From Deltaproteobacteria bacterium (GTDB taxonomy: Bacteria; Desulfobacterota; Desulfomonilia; UBA1062), in contig JAGVNP010000040.1 of NCBI GenBank assembly GCA_020053185.1, positions 1 to 15,420 on the forward strand: DNA of 15,420 bases, read 5' to 3'. Under the pieces are notes generated by a model. It was not told the origin of the DNA and made no database searches. It saw only the letters and a program-made list of their open reading frames with translations. Both the position numbers and the translations under genes were made by a program. Shown here piece after piece: positions 1 through 6,583 of this stretch (its first letter is position 1; each line of letters opens with the position of its first letter).

Positions 1-507
1 AATATCCTGATATCCATCGATGATGGAAACAAGACCGTTTACAAGGCATATTATGAAGTCTTCAAGCCACTTCATATCAAGCCTTTGCTCGGCATATATC
101 CTAATATCATCGGCAAAAAAGATTACGCTATGACCTGGAGCCAGCTCCAGGAGCTATCAAAAGACGGCTGCGACATTGCAGCGCACGGATATTACCATCA
201 GCTGCTAAATCAGAAATTTTATGATGAAAACAAAGAGGTGTTTTTGAAAGAGATATATGGCTCAAAACAACTCCTGGAAAGCAAACTCAACATAAAGATC
301 ACGGCTTTTGTGTATCCTGACGGCATACGGTCTGATATTGCAAAGAAAACCCTAAAAACGGCTGGCTACAAATATGCATTCAACATCCTGTGGGGACCTG
401 TTCTCTGTCCGATCACGCTAAACAAAGATACCTACGAACTTAGCAGATACATGGTGTGCAATAACAATTGGGGTATGATCTCGAATTCAATTGTTAAGGC
501 TCATTGA
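1..507 (+). CDS. Polysaccharide deacetylase family protein (3' part; start lies outside the window)
   Basis: The reading frame is open from base 1 to a TGA at 505-507, so 168 C-terminal residues are visible. An SIDDGN segment at visible residues 5-10 corresponds to the TFDDG catalytic/metal motif of the NodB/polysaccharide deacetylase (carbohydrate esterase 4) fold. AAHGYYH (visible residues 60-66) supplies the HxxxH metal pair, and VYPDG (104-108) matches the usual FAYPYG loop. Family members remove N- or O-acetyl groups from cell-wall or exopolysaccharides in the periplasm or at the surface. An in-frame TTG at 85 could be taken for a start, but the DDG motif lies upstream of it, so it is internal. 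The N-terminus, any signal peptide and the operon context are outside the window. The family call is firm; the substrate is unknown. Confidence 0.82.
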   Translation, partial: NILISIDDGNKTVYKAYYEVFKPLHIKPLLGIYPNIIGKKDYAMTWSQLQELSKDGCDIAAHGYYHQLLNQKFYDENKEVFLKEIYGSKQLLESKLNIKITAFVYPDGIRSDIAKKTLKTAGYKYAFNILWGPVLCPITLNKDTYELSRYMVCNNNWGMISNSIVKAH

Positions 508-509
508 TT

Positions 510-543
510 ACAAAAAAGAAACCTTGATCTTTTTAGATCAGGG
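510..543 (-). terminator. Hairpin plus U-tract, minus-strand terminator
   Basis: A 9-bp stem (522-530 with 535-543, one G-T wobble) closes a 4-nt loop. Read on the minus strand it is followed by TTTCTTTTTTG, the classic intrinsic terminator layout. It could end a transcript coming from the minus-strand microprotein gene at 745-843. Read on the plus strand there is no T-tract after the stem, so it is less likely to terminate the deacetylase gene. Confidence 0.5.
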
Positions 544-580
544 ACAAAAACATTAAAGGACAACCCTAAAAATTATTTTT

Positions 581-663
581 GTCATCGCGAGGAGCTTTAG
601 CGACGTGGCGATCTCTTAACAGGCACACAAATTTTGAGATTGCTTCGCTTCGCTCGCAATGAC
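581..663 (+). repeat. 83-bp palindromic element, family A, copy 1
   Basis: The element begins GTCATCGCGAGGAGC and ends CTTCGCTCGCAATGAC, so its outer 11 bases form an imperfect terminal inverted repeat. The two arms pair almost along their whole length around an AT-rich centre. Two further copies, at 953-1035 (inverted) and 10173-10255 (direct), have exactly the same length. It looks like a non-autonomous MITE/REP-like element. No ORF is associated and no clear target duplication is visible. Confidence 0.8.
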
Positions 664-712
664 CAAGCGTGATCAAGGCTAAATTTTCTTAAAAACTACC
701 AACCCTGATTAC

Positions 713-731
713 AGCTCTAGTTCTCAGAGCT
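713..731. other. Small inverted repeat downstream of the microprotein gene
   Basis: AGCTCT at 713-718 and AGAGCT at 726-731 form a 6-bp stem with a 7-nt loop, 14 nt past the stop of the minus-strand microprotein gene. There is no T-tract next to it, so it may protect a 3' end rather than terminate. It could also be chance. Confidence 0.25.
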
Positions 732-744
732 AAATATCTAAATG

Positions 745-843
745 CTACTTCTTTTTCTTTGCTGGTTTTTTGGCTTTTGCCGGGCTTTTCTTTGCAACTG
801 CCTTTTTCTTGCTAGCACCACAACCTTTTTTTCCACAAGACAT
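745..843 (-). CDS. Lys/Ala-rich 32-residue microprotein with N-terminal Cys pair
   Basis: The minus strand carries an ATG at 843-841 preceded by a strong AAAGGAGG ribosome-binding site about 7 nt upstream, 32 sense codons, and a TAG at 747-745. The product starts MSCGKKGCGASKKK and continues as a run of K, A and P in KKSPAKAKKPAKKKK style. It contains roughly half lysine, no aromatic or acidic residue, and two cysteines in a C-x4-C arrangement that could bind metal or form a disulfide. The tail resembles histone H1-like or nucleoid-binding C-terminal repeats, so nucleic-acid binding is plausible but only inferred from composition. The gene stands alone between two inverted 83-bp repeats. I do not recognise a named family. 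Low-complexity codons could be chance, but the strong SD and clean start and stop argue for a real gene. Confidence 0.62.
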   Translation of the reverse strand: MSCGKKGCGASKKKAVAKKSPAKAKKPAKKKK

Positions 844-952
844 ACGTTATCCTCCTTTATGTTTATATATTAAATTTATACCATGCGATCCAGCCAATAA
901 CTATCTAAAAATGTCTTGTTCTATTTTAGACCTTTGGCACAATACCTGTTCG

Positions 953-1035
953 GTCATTGCGAGCGAAGCGAAGCAATCTCTAAACCCGTGGACATTTCAC
1001 GAGATCGCCACGTCGCTAAAGCTCCTCGCGATGAC
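953..1035 (-). repeat. 83-bp palindromic element, family A, copy 2 (inverted)
   Basis: This is the reverse complement of the 581-663 element in layout. It starts GTCATTGCGAGCGAAGCG and ends GCTCCTCGCGATGAC, with identical length. Its centre (GATCTCGTGAAA when reversed) is closer to the copy at 10173-10255 than to its neighbour. Together with copy 1 it brackets the microprotein gene in inverted orientation. Confidence 0.8.
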
Positions 1036-1067
1036 AAAAAACAATTGCTCAAAGGTCTCTTTAATTT

Positions 1068-1101
1068 ATAAAGACAGCCCTCTTCTAAAAGAAGAGGGCT
1101 G
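1068..1101 (-). terminator. Rho-independent terminator of pckG
   Basis: An 11-bp perfect stem (CAGCCCTCTTC at 1075-1085 with GAAGAGGGCTG at 1091-1101, 5-nt loop) starts 13 nt beyond the pckG stop. It is followed on the minus strand by TCTTTATAAATT. The T-tract is interrupted, so termination may be moderate. Confidence 0.6.
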
Positions 1102-1114
1102 AGATTGATCTGTC

Positions 1115-2902
1115 TTATCCGAGTCGTTTCTTTAGAGCTTCCAGTTCTTTTTTCATGCGCTCTGGCAAACGCTCTGCGAACTGTCCAAAGTGCTTCTCGA
1201 TATCAGGGATCTCTGCCTTCCATGCATCCACGTCCACTCTGAGAAGCTCTGACATGTTTTCTTTCTTGATTTCAAGGGCTGAAAGATCAAGATCATTCTC
1301 ATCCGGCAAGAACCCGATCGGGGTTTGTTTTGCGCTGACCTTCCCGTCCACACGCTCGCACATCCATTTGAGCACCCTGCCATTCTCGCCAAAGCCAGGC
1401 CACAGAAATTTGCCGTCGCTGTTTTTGCGGAACCAGTTCACGTAGAATATCTTTGGCGCTTTGTTTCCGAGCCTGTCGCCCATATCGAGCCAGTGCTGAA
1501 AGTAGTCTGCCATGTTGTATCCGCAGAAAGGCTGCATGGCAAAAGGATCGCGCCGCAAATTGCCCACAGCTCCTATATTGGCTGCGGTGGTTTCGGACGA
1601 TGCAGTTGCGCCCATAAACACGCCATGATCCCAGTTGAAAGCCTCATACACAAGAGGCACAACAGAAGCTCTTCGTCCGCCGAATATGAAAATATCAATG
1701 GGTACGCCTTCCGGCTTTTCCCAATCTTTTGATATCACCGGGCATTGTGAAGCAGGCGCAGTAAAACGCGCATTCGGATGCGCCGCAGGCTCTTTTGCTT
1801 CAGGCGACCAGTCTCTTCCCTTCCAGTCAATTGCATGCTTTGGTGCATCGCCATCCATTCCTTCCCACCAGATATCGCCTTCATCAGTGAGTGCACAGTT
1901 GGTAAAGATTATATTTCCATGAAGGGTATCCATTGCCATGGGATTTGATTGGTACGATGTGCCGGGCGCAACGCCGAAGAATCCAGACTCAGGATTTATG
2001 GCATACAGCCTGCCGTCAGGCCCGATCTTCATCCATGAGATATCATCGCCAATGGTTTCTAATTTCCAGCCAGGGATTGTTGGCTGCATCATTGCAAGAT
2101 TGGTCTTGCCGCATGCTGAGGGGAATGCACCCGCGATATGATACTGCTTTCCTTCAGGGCTTGTTAGCCGCAGGATGAGCATGTGCTCTGCCATCCAGCC
2201 TTCTCTCTTCGCCATGACAGATGCGATGCGCAGAGCTAAACATTTTTTGCCGAGCAGAGCGTTTCCGCCATAGCCTGAGCCGTATGACCATATAAGATTC
2301 TCTTCCGGAAAATGGCTTATGTACTTCTGCTCTATGGGCGCACACGGCCATGACACATCTTTCTGCCCTGGCGCAAGCGGTGCGCCGATAGAATGGAGGC
2401 AGGGAATGAATTCGCCGTTACTGCCGAGCTTCTCAATCACCTTATTGCCCACCCGTGTCATAATGTGCATGTTGCACACCACGTATGGACTGTCAGTGAT
2501 TTCTATTCCGATCTTTGCAATTGGCGAGTCAATATGCCCCATGGAAAACGGAATCACATACATGGTGCGGCCCTTCATGCATCCAGCGTAGAGTTTTTTC
2601 ATAATTTCTTTCAGCTCTTTGGGGTCAACCCAGTTATTCGTAGGCCCGGCATCGATCTGTTTGGTTGTGCTGATATAGGTGCGTGTTTCCACGCGTGCCA
2701 CATCGCTTGGATCAGAGCGGAACAAAAAGCTGTTCTTGCGCTTTTTCAGTGGCGTTGCGCTGCCGCTCTTTACCGCGAGCGCCATCAAACGGTCGTATTC
2801 TTCTTTTGTGCCATCGCACAAACAGACGTCATCCGGCTTACACAGCTCTGCAGCTTCCTGCACCCATTTCTTCAATTTCTCATTGTTCACAGCTATAGTC
2901 AT
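1115..2902 (-). CDS. pckG: Phosphoenolpyruvate carboxykinase, GTP-dependent
   Basis: The enzyme interconverts oxaloacetate + GTP and phosphoenolpyruvate + CO2 + GDP in the cytosol (EC 4.1.1.32). It works in gluconeogenesis or, in some anaerobes, in anaplerosis. The 595-residue length is typical of the GTP class. Visible signatures include the P-loop FPSACGKTN (260-268) with the reactive Cys264, the metal/kinase-2 segment TIGDDISW (283-290), YGSGYGGNALLGKK (207-220) with substrate and metal residues, FGGRR (407-411), GVFMGATASSETTAA (427-441), and NWFRKNSDGKFLWPGFGENG (489-508). The ATG at 2902 is preceded by AAGGGG with 8-nt spacing. It is monocistronic: the upstream neighbour reads the other way, and a terminator follows at 1101-1068. 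Several long frames on the opposite strand are shadows. Confidence 0.97.
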   Translation of the reverse strand: MTIAVNNEKLKKWVQEAAELCKPDDVCLCDGTKEEYDRLMALAVKSGSATPLKKRKNSFLFRSDPSDVARVETRTYISTTKQIDAGPTNNWVDPKELKEIMKKLYAGCMKGRTMYVIPFSMGHIDSPIAKIGIEITDSPYVVCNMHIMTRVGNKVIEKLGSNGEFIPCLHSIGAPLAPGQKDVSWPCAPIEQKYISHFPEENLIWSYGSGYGGNALLGKKCLALRIASVMAKREGWMAEHMLILRLTSPEGKQYHIAGAFPSACGKTNLAMMQPTIPGWKLETIGDDISWMKIGPDGRLYAINPESGFFGVAPGTSYQSNPMAMDTLHGNIIFTNCALTDEGDIWWEGMDGDAPKHAIDWKGRDWSPEAKEPAAHPNARFTAPASQCPVISKDWEKPEGVPIDIFIFGGRRASVVPLVYEAFNWDHGVFMGATASSETTAANIGAVGNLRRDPFAMQPFCGYNMADYFQHWLDMGDRLGNKAPKIFYVNWFRKNSDGKFLWPGFGENGRVLKWMCERVDGKVSAKQTPIGFLPDENDLDLSALEIKKENMSELLRVDVDAWKAEIPDIEKHFGQFAERLPERMKKELEALKKRLG

Positions 2903-2937
2903 TCAACATGCCCCTTATTTTTGAAGTGTAGCCGGAG

Positions 2938-2966
2938 ACTGTACCGAAACAATGGCTTCTTTTCAA
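2938..2966 (-). promoter_or_regulatory. Candidate sigma70-type promoter of pckG
   Basis: On the minus strand TTGAAA (2966-2961, 5/6 to consensus) and TACAGT (2943-2938, 4/6) are separated by 17 nt. They sit about 35 nt upstream of the pckG start. The match is moderate and rests on motif reading only. Confidence 0.33.
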
Positions 2967-3047
2967 TAGGCAAAAACGACATGAACTTTGCCGCTAAAGT
3001 TTTTTCATTACCCCTCACCCCGAGGTTGTGTCATAATTACTTTTTTC

Positions 3048-3126
3048 GTCATTCCGGGCAAGCAAAGCGCGACCCGGAATCCAGGGTTATTAATAAGTTC
3101 TGGATTCCCGCCTACGCGGGAATGAC
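3048..3126. repeat. 79-bp GGGAATGAC-type element, family B, copy 1
   Basis: It starts GTCATTCCGGGC and ends CGCGGGAATGAC. Each half can fold into a hairpin (the CCGG-type left arm and the CCCGCCTACGCGGG right arm), separated by a short AT-rich linker. A copy at 3966-4044 has the same length of 79 bp, and a shorter one is at 6450-6511. It fills much of the 345-base gap between pckG and vapB; the rest holds the pckG promoter region and the vapBC operator. Confidence 0.78.
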
Positions 3127-3195
3127 AAAAAGAAAAAACATCACAGCTTCCGATAGAGAGCCAATTTTCTCCCTCTCCCGCTCTACAATTTATAG

Positions 3196-3230
3196 TTGAT
3201 ATACACATAATTCATATGATAATGTGTATA
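3196..3230 (+). promoter_or_regulatory. vapBC promoter with overlapping operator palindrome
   Basis: TTGATA (3196-3201) and GATAAT (3218-3223) with 16-nt spacing form a good sigma70-type promoter, each 5/6 to consensus. A perfect 9-bp inverted repeat, TATACACAT (3200-3208) and ATGTGTATA (3222-3230), spans from the -35 box to the expected start point with a 13-nt spacer. This fits repression by the ribbon-helix-helix antitoxin or the VapBC complex, which is the known mode of autoregulation for such operons. Binding itself is inferred. Confidence 0.7.
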
Positions 3231-3248
3231 CACAAGGAGGAAAGTACT

Positions 3249-3452
3249 ATGGCCAGGACAAATATTGTGCTTGATGACAGGCTTGTTGATGCCTGCCTAA
3301 AAACAACCGGCATCAAAACACGGAAGACTCTGGTCGATCATGCCCTTCGCGAGTTGCTACGCCACGATTCTCAAAAAAAGATTCTAGCGCTTAAAGGAAA
3401 GGTTTCCTGGGATGGAAATCTCGAAGAGTGGCGTAAAGGACGCATCAAATGA
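3249..3452 (+). CDS. vapB: VapB-type antitoxin (ribbon-helix-helix)
   Basis: The 67-residue protein begins MARTNIVLDDRLVDAC, the beta-strand plus helix start typical of ribbon-helix-helix VapB/DUF2191 antitoxins. It continues with GIKTRKTLVDHALRELL, the second helix. The C-terminal part (KGKVSWDGNLEEWRKGR) is the usual toxin-wrapping segment. The ATG at 3249 is chosen because AAGGAGG (3234-3240) lies 8 nt upstream. An in-frame ATG at 3216 would start inside the operator and has no SD. Its stop overlaps the toxin start (ATGATG...), implying translational coupling. It should neutralise VapC by blocking its active site and repress the operon through the palindrome at 3200-3230. Confidence 0.88.
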   Translation: MARTNIVLDDRLVDACLKTTGIKTRKTLVDHALRELLRHDSQKKILALKGKVSWDGNLEEWRKGRIK

Positions 3453-3847
3453 TGGTGCTTGTCGATACCACGATATGGATCGACTTTTTTGCTGAAACCC
3501 CATCTCCCCACGTGGAAGCACTAGAGCAGCTTATCAGAGAGAATGCGGATATCTGCACCTGCGGGATCATACTCACAGAAGTTCTTCAAGGCATAAGAAA
3601 AGATGCTGAATTCATAAAGACAAGAGATCTGTTTCAGTCTCTTATCTTTCTGCCAATGGAATACAAATCCTTTCTTCGCTCAGCAGAAATCTATCGCTTC
3701 TTGAGAAAAAGAGGCCTTACGATCCGCAAACCTGTTGATTGCATGATCGCATCTGTTGCTATTGAAAATGATGTTTCGCTCCTCCACAATGATAGAGATT
3801 TTCATCCAATAGAAAAATACTGCGGACTCAAAGTTTTTTCATCATAA
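3449..3847 (+). CDS. vapC: VapC-type toxin, PIN-domain ribonuclease
   Basis: At 132 residues this has the normal VapC length. The four acidic PIN residues are all recognisable: D6 in VDTTIWID, E44 in TEVLQG, D97 in KPVDCMIA and D115 in HNDRDF. They would bind Mg2+/Mn2+ for endoribonuclease cleavage; known VapC targets are tRNAs or rRNA, and the target here is unknown. The start overlaps the vapB stop by 4 nt, and a second ATG directly follows at 3452, so either could serve. No catalytic residue is missing, so the toxin should be active. The operon is bracketed by family B repeats at 3048-3126 and 3877-4044. Confidence 0.9.
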   Translation: MMVLVDTTIWIDFFAETPSPHVEALEQLIRENADICTCGIILTEVLQGIRKDAEFIKTRDLFQSLIFLPMEYKSFLRSAEIYRFLRKRGLTIRKPVDCMIASVAIENDVSLLHNDRDFHPIEKYCGLKVFSS

Positions 3848-3876
3848 ACACCCCCTCACCAAATGAAGAAGGAAAT

Positions 3877-3928
3877 GTCATTCTGGTCCCGTATCAATGT
3901 ACGGGATAAACTCCGGCGGGAATCCAGG
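3877..3928. repeat. Partial/divergent family B element
   Basis: GTCATTCTGGTCCCGTATC, followed by a GTAC-centred hairpin and CGGCGGGAATCCAGG, resembles the left half of the 79-bp elements. It lacks the right GGGAATGAC end. A further GTCATTC motif follows at 3944-3950 just before the intact copy, suggesting stacked or degraded insertions. The 315-base gap between vapC and the next gene holds only these repeats plus the leader of the downstream gene. Confidence 0.5.
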
Positions 3929-3965
3929 AAAAGTACCCTCACTGTCATTCTCTTTTTATTTTTTT

Positions 3966-4044
3966 GTCATTCCCGCGGAGGCGGGAATCCAGAGAGCGGT
4001 ACACCTATCAAAAAAACCTGGATTCCCATTTGCATGGGAATGAC
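3966..4044. repeat. 79-bp GGGAATGAC-type element, family B, copy 2
   Basis: It begins GTCATTCCCGCGGAGGCGGG and ends CATTTGCATGGGAATGAC. The left arm is a strong CCCGC/GCGGG hairpin and the right arm an ATTCCCAT/ATGGGAAT hairpin. It has the same length as the copy at 3048-3126. Confidence 0.78.
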
Positions 4045-4162
4045 AACTCTTTACGGTTACATCAAATTTAATTTTTAAGGCTCAACTCCCAGCGGCCTCG
4101 CAGCTTGCTGAGCAACAGTTTATTGTGATATGTTACTGCTTTATTAAAAAGGAGGATTTGAA

Positions 4163-5581
4163 ATGAATTCATATGGAGGAAAACTATTTGTTGCTGTAAT
4201 TGTGTGTCTTACAGTTGTCTTTTCTGCAAACTTAAACTCCGGCGCAGAGGCAAAGGATTCAGTCTTAAGCAGTAAAACACTGAACCGCTGGGTAGATTTT
4301 GTAACCATGAGCGGCGGATTGGCAAGCGAAGAAATTGGCTCACCTGTTTCCAACTTGCGGCTGTATGCGTATCGAAATGGCGTTTTTGAGCCGATCCGTT
4401 ACCAGATCGACGAGATGACTGAAGACGGCGACTGGATATTTACAGAAGGCCCGCTGCCGAATAAAGATCTGAGCAATGGCAAACTTGATCCGTGGGATAC
4501 TATTACCTTTATGGCATCTGATACCGGTGACAGGATATCGAAAGAAACATTTGTGCCAGGCTGCACCAAAAGCTCTGAGATCGAGATAATCGATCCTATT
4601 ACCGGAGAAAAAGGATGGGTCTATGTTTTATACTTTCCATCAGATCCGCCAAATCGGTCGGCCTTGCCTGATTATGTCCGTTACAACTATAATACGGCAA
4701 CCGTTGATACCGATTACTGGCAGTGTAAGTATATTATTACTAAAGACGGTCTGCACAGCACCTTTTATGAATCAGAGATCACGCATAAGCAGGCAGGAGG
4801 GTCCGGCGAAAATTTTGTTGACCGCTTCAAGGTAAGGATAAGCTTAAAACTTCTCTTCAGTGCGATCACTTTCCGGCTTAATGAGGAACAGGTGGGGTCA
4901 AATGTTCTTGCCTATAAACACGGTCCTATTAAACTTATTACAAGAACTGAACAATACGTGAATGGACCAGGAGGGTTGAAGATAGGACGGGGAGTGATCG
5001 ATACTCAGGAGACCTCAATTGCATCCATTGCTCCACTGCTTATTGATATTCCATTTCGGCTTGACAGGGTTGTGTCATCTCTTACCTTCAGAACCGGAAC
5101 TGATTATAATGAAAATGCTTTTGGCGCAAAGGTCTATAACTCAAACAACCTTCAGGGCTTTTTGGTAGATGGGAAGATGGATGATGGCGAGAAGAATTTT
5201 AATCCGGCTGCAGATGAATGGAGGCTTATGGTCGGTAAAGCAGGCATTCTTATGTCAAGCACAGTATATCCTCCGGAATTTCTGAAATATCTGGATCGCT
5301 CTGCCGGCCTCATTGATGACATCACAAAAAAAGACCCACCGGAAACCTATCCCGGGTGCATTGGTTATCTGTGGCAGGACTGGAACGTAGGCAAGGTTCC
5401 AAAAGGGAAATACTATCTTTTCGTGTATTTTTATCAACCGGCCAATCCCAAAGGCTATACACCCGGCTATGAAATTCCATTTATGAACTATCAGAACAAA
5501 CAGCTGAAAATCCGCGGTGGAGGCAAGGAAGAAACGAATCGGACACAGATTATCGCCAATATTGGTAAACGGTATAAATAA
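4163..5581 (+). CDS. Exported protein of unknown function (472 aa)
   Basis: The ATG at 4163 follows AAGGAGG with 7-nt spacing. Residues 1-30 form a signal peptide: a short Lys-containing start, the hydrophobic stretch LFVAVIVCLTVVFSA, and a probable cleavage after AEA before KDSV. The mature part is rich in aromatic and beta-prone segments (LRLYAYRNGVFEPIRYQIDE near 66-85, KYYLFVYFYQPANPKGYTPG near 431-450) with few Cys. It looks like a beta-sandwich periplasmic or surface protein. No catalytic motif, lipobox or membrane span beyond the signal is evident, and I do not recognise the family. It is a single gene: repeats lie upstream, and a repeat with a terminator-like hairpin lies downstream before the convergent neighbour. 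Possible roles include carbohydrate or envelope binding, but nothing visible settles this. Confidence 0.85.
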   Translation: MNSYGGKLFVAVIVCLTVVFSANLNSGAEAKDSVLSSKTLNRWVDFVTMSGGLASEEIGSPVSNLRLYAYRNGVFEPIRYQIDEMTEDGDWIFTEGPLPNKDLSNGKLDPWDTITFMASDTGDRISKETFVPGCTKSSEIEIIDPITGEKGWVYVLYFPSDPPNRSALPDYVRYNYNTATVDTDYWQCKYIITKDGLHSTFYESEITHKQAGGSGENFVDRFKVRISLKLLFSAITFRLNEEQVGSNVLAYKHGPIKLITRTEQYVNGPGGLKIGRGVIDTQETSIASIAPLLIDIPFRLDRVVSSLTFRTGTDYNENAFGAKVYNSNNLQGFLVDGKMDDGEKNFNPAADEWRLMVGKAGILMSSTVYPPEFLKYLDRSAGLIDDITKKDPPETYPGCIGYLWQDWNVGKVPKGKYYLFVYFYQPANPKGYTPGYEIPFMNYQNKQLKIRGGGKEETNRTQIIANIGKRYK

Positions 5582-5684
5582 GTGCCCTAAACTGAACCTG
5601 CTTGTTATCAATGAGTTCTGGGGGCATGACCGTACAAATAAAACAGAAAAGGTAGAATCCGAGTTCACGTGAAAGCAGTGATAT

Positions 5685-5779
5685 TCACCCCCCTCTCCCT
5701 ACCCTCTCCCACAAGGGGCGAGGGTTTCTTAAATAATATCTCCCCGCCATTGATGGGAGGGGATAAAGGGGAGGGTGAA
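5685..5779. repeat. CCCTCTCCC-type element, family C, copy 1
   Basis: It has TTCACCC at one end and GGGTGAA at the other. Inside are CCCTCTCCC ... GGGGCGAGGG, a short AT-rich linker, then CTCCCCGCC ... GGGAGGGG. A second copy of the same design is at 11664-11780. Both lie in convergent gene junctions. Confidence 0.68.
5702..5730 (+). terminator. Terminator-like hairpin inside family C repeat
   Basis: CCCTC (5702-5706) pairs with GAGGG (5720-5724) and CCC (5708-5710) with GGG (5716-5718), with one mismatch and a 5-nt loop, followed by TTTCTT. It could end the transcript of the exported protein gene that stops at 5581. The T-tract is weak. Confidence 0.4.
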
Positions 5780-5794
5780 AAAAAAGCGATCTGC

Positions 5795-6415
5795 CTAGTC
5801 TTTTGCCTTTGTAGATTCGATCCTCTGCTTTGCAGCCTTGAAAAATTCAGGCACTGCAATCTTTGAAGCAAAGTTTTCAATTGATGTTGGCGCAGGGATT
5901 TTCAAATCCCACTTCATATAATGGATAAGCATTGTGCCTTCTCCACAAGATTCCAATCTGTAATCTTCGATCACATCACGGGTAAAGTTGGCCTTGCCTA
6001 TCTTCATGCCCTGTTCTTCGTATTTCTTCACCTCTTCATCTGTGAGCTGGCGGAATATGAGCTGCTTTTTCTCTTCGTTTATTGCTACACTGCCAGGCAC
6101 ATGGACTGTAAGAAAAATCAGCTTCTGACCGGATATCGCTATGGCTCGGCCATCTGCATTGCCGATGATGTGATGGTATTTAAGATCTGGAGACCACTGC
6201 GGCCATGAGTCAAAATCCGAGATCACTTTCCAACAGTCTTCAATAGGCGCATTGATGAGTATCTTTCCTGTCACAACTCTGGTCTTCCCAGTGCCTTCTA
6301 CAGTTATGATTGGCTTGCCGTCTTTGAGTTTTTCGCAGTCTGTCTGATCAGCGTAGCTTGCTGCGCAGAACAAAAAACAAATCGAACATATAAATACTAC
6401 TTTCAGAATTCTCAT
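5795..6415 (-). CDS. Exported SRPBCC/START-like lipid-binding-fold protein
   Basis: The 206-residue product begins with a signal peptide (MRILKVVFICSICFLFCAAS, cleavage near SYA/DQ at 22). The mature part has the START/polyketide-cyclase signature GKILINAPIEDCWKVISDFD (50-69) followed by SWPQWSP, then a C-terminal long helix (PEFFKAAKQRIEST). The SRPBCC fold makes a deep hydrophobic pocket for lipids, polyketides or other apolar ligands; the ligand here is unknown. AAGGAG lies about 10 nt before the ATG at 6415. A clear paralogue lies at 14700-15344, sharing GKILINAP.EDCWKV.SD, DEEV.KY and KANxTRD blocks. Its periplasmic location is notable, since most bacterial SRPBCC proteins are cytosolic. 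It converges on the exported protein gene at 4163-5581, with a family C repeat between them. Confidence 0.82.
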   Translation of the reverse strand: MRILKVVFICSICFLFCAASYADQTDCEKLKDGKPIITVEGTGKTRVVTGKILINAPIEDCWKVISDFDSWPQWSPDLKYHHIIGNADGRAIAISGQKLIFLTVHVPGSVAINEEKKQLIFRQLTDEEVKKYEEQGMKIGKANFTRDVIEDYRLESCGEGTMLIHYMKWDLKIPAPTSIENFASKIAVPEFFKAAKQRIESTKAKD

Positions 6416-6449
6416 CTCTCAACTCCTTTACAATAAAATATAACAAGTT

Positions 6450-6511
6450 GTCATTCCGGACTTGATCCGGAATCTAGTGTTTTCCTGGATTCCCGCCTCC
6501 GCGGGAATGAC
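6450..6511. repeat. Family B element, short copy, with degenerate tail
   Basis: It starts GTCATTCCGGACTTGATCCG and ends CGCCTCCGCGGGAATGAC, 62 bp. It is followed at 6512-6550 by GAGTGAC and CGGGAATGAC remnants, as if element ends had accumulated. It sits upstream of the SRPBCC gene and immediately downstream of the orphan antitoxin gene. Confidence 0.72.
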
Positions 6512-6583
6512 AAAAAATAAATTCGGAGTGACAAAAAAAACGGGAATGACGCATTATGTTGCGATTTATGACAACCACGCATC

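Noticed and set aside
770..1102. 110-codon plus-strand frame
   Set aside because: It runs antisense through the microprotein gene and then through a family A repeat and the pckG terminator. There is no SD and its composition is repeat-derived.
1155..3199. Several long plus-strand frames opposite pckG, including a 268-codon frame at 2393-3199
   Set aside because: They are antisense shadows of a clear pckG coding region, with no ribosome-binding sites or recognisable domains. The last one runs on into a family B repeat.
3008..3208. 66-codon minus-strand frame upstream of vapB
   Set aside because: Mostly the translated family B repeat (FCHSRVGGNPE-type peptide), a frequent false ORF.
3863..4078. 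71-codon plus-strand frame after vapC
   Set aside because: Consists of translated family B repeats (FFCHSRGGGNPESG), with no SD.
4079..4162. Possible riboswitch or leader RNA before the exported protein gene
   Set aside because: Only a small TTGCT/AGCAA hairpin is visible; no known riboswitch core was recognised.
5665..5880. Overlapping frames on both strands in the 5581/5795 junction
   Set aside because: They are translations of the family C repeat plus antisense of the SRPBCC gene end.
6447..6582. Short minus-strand frame starting just after the MazE stop, as a possible toxin
   Set aside because: The peptide is repeat-derived (SFPRRRES type) and has no MazF or PIN features.
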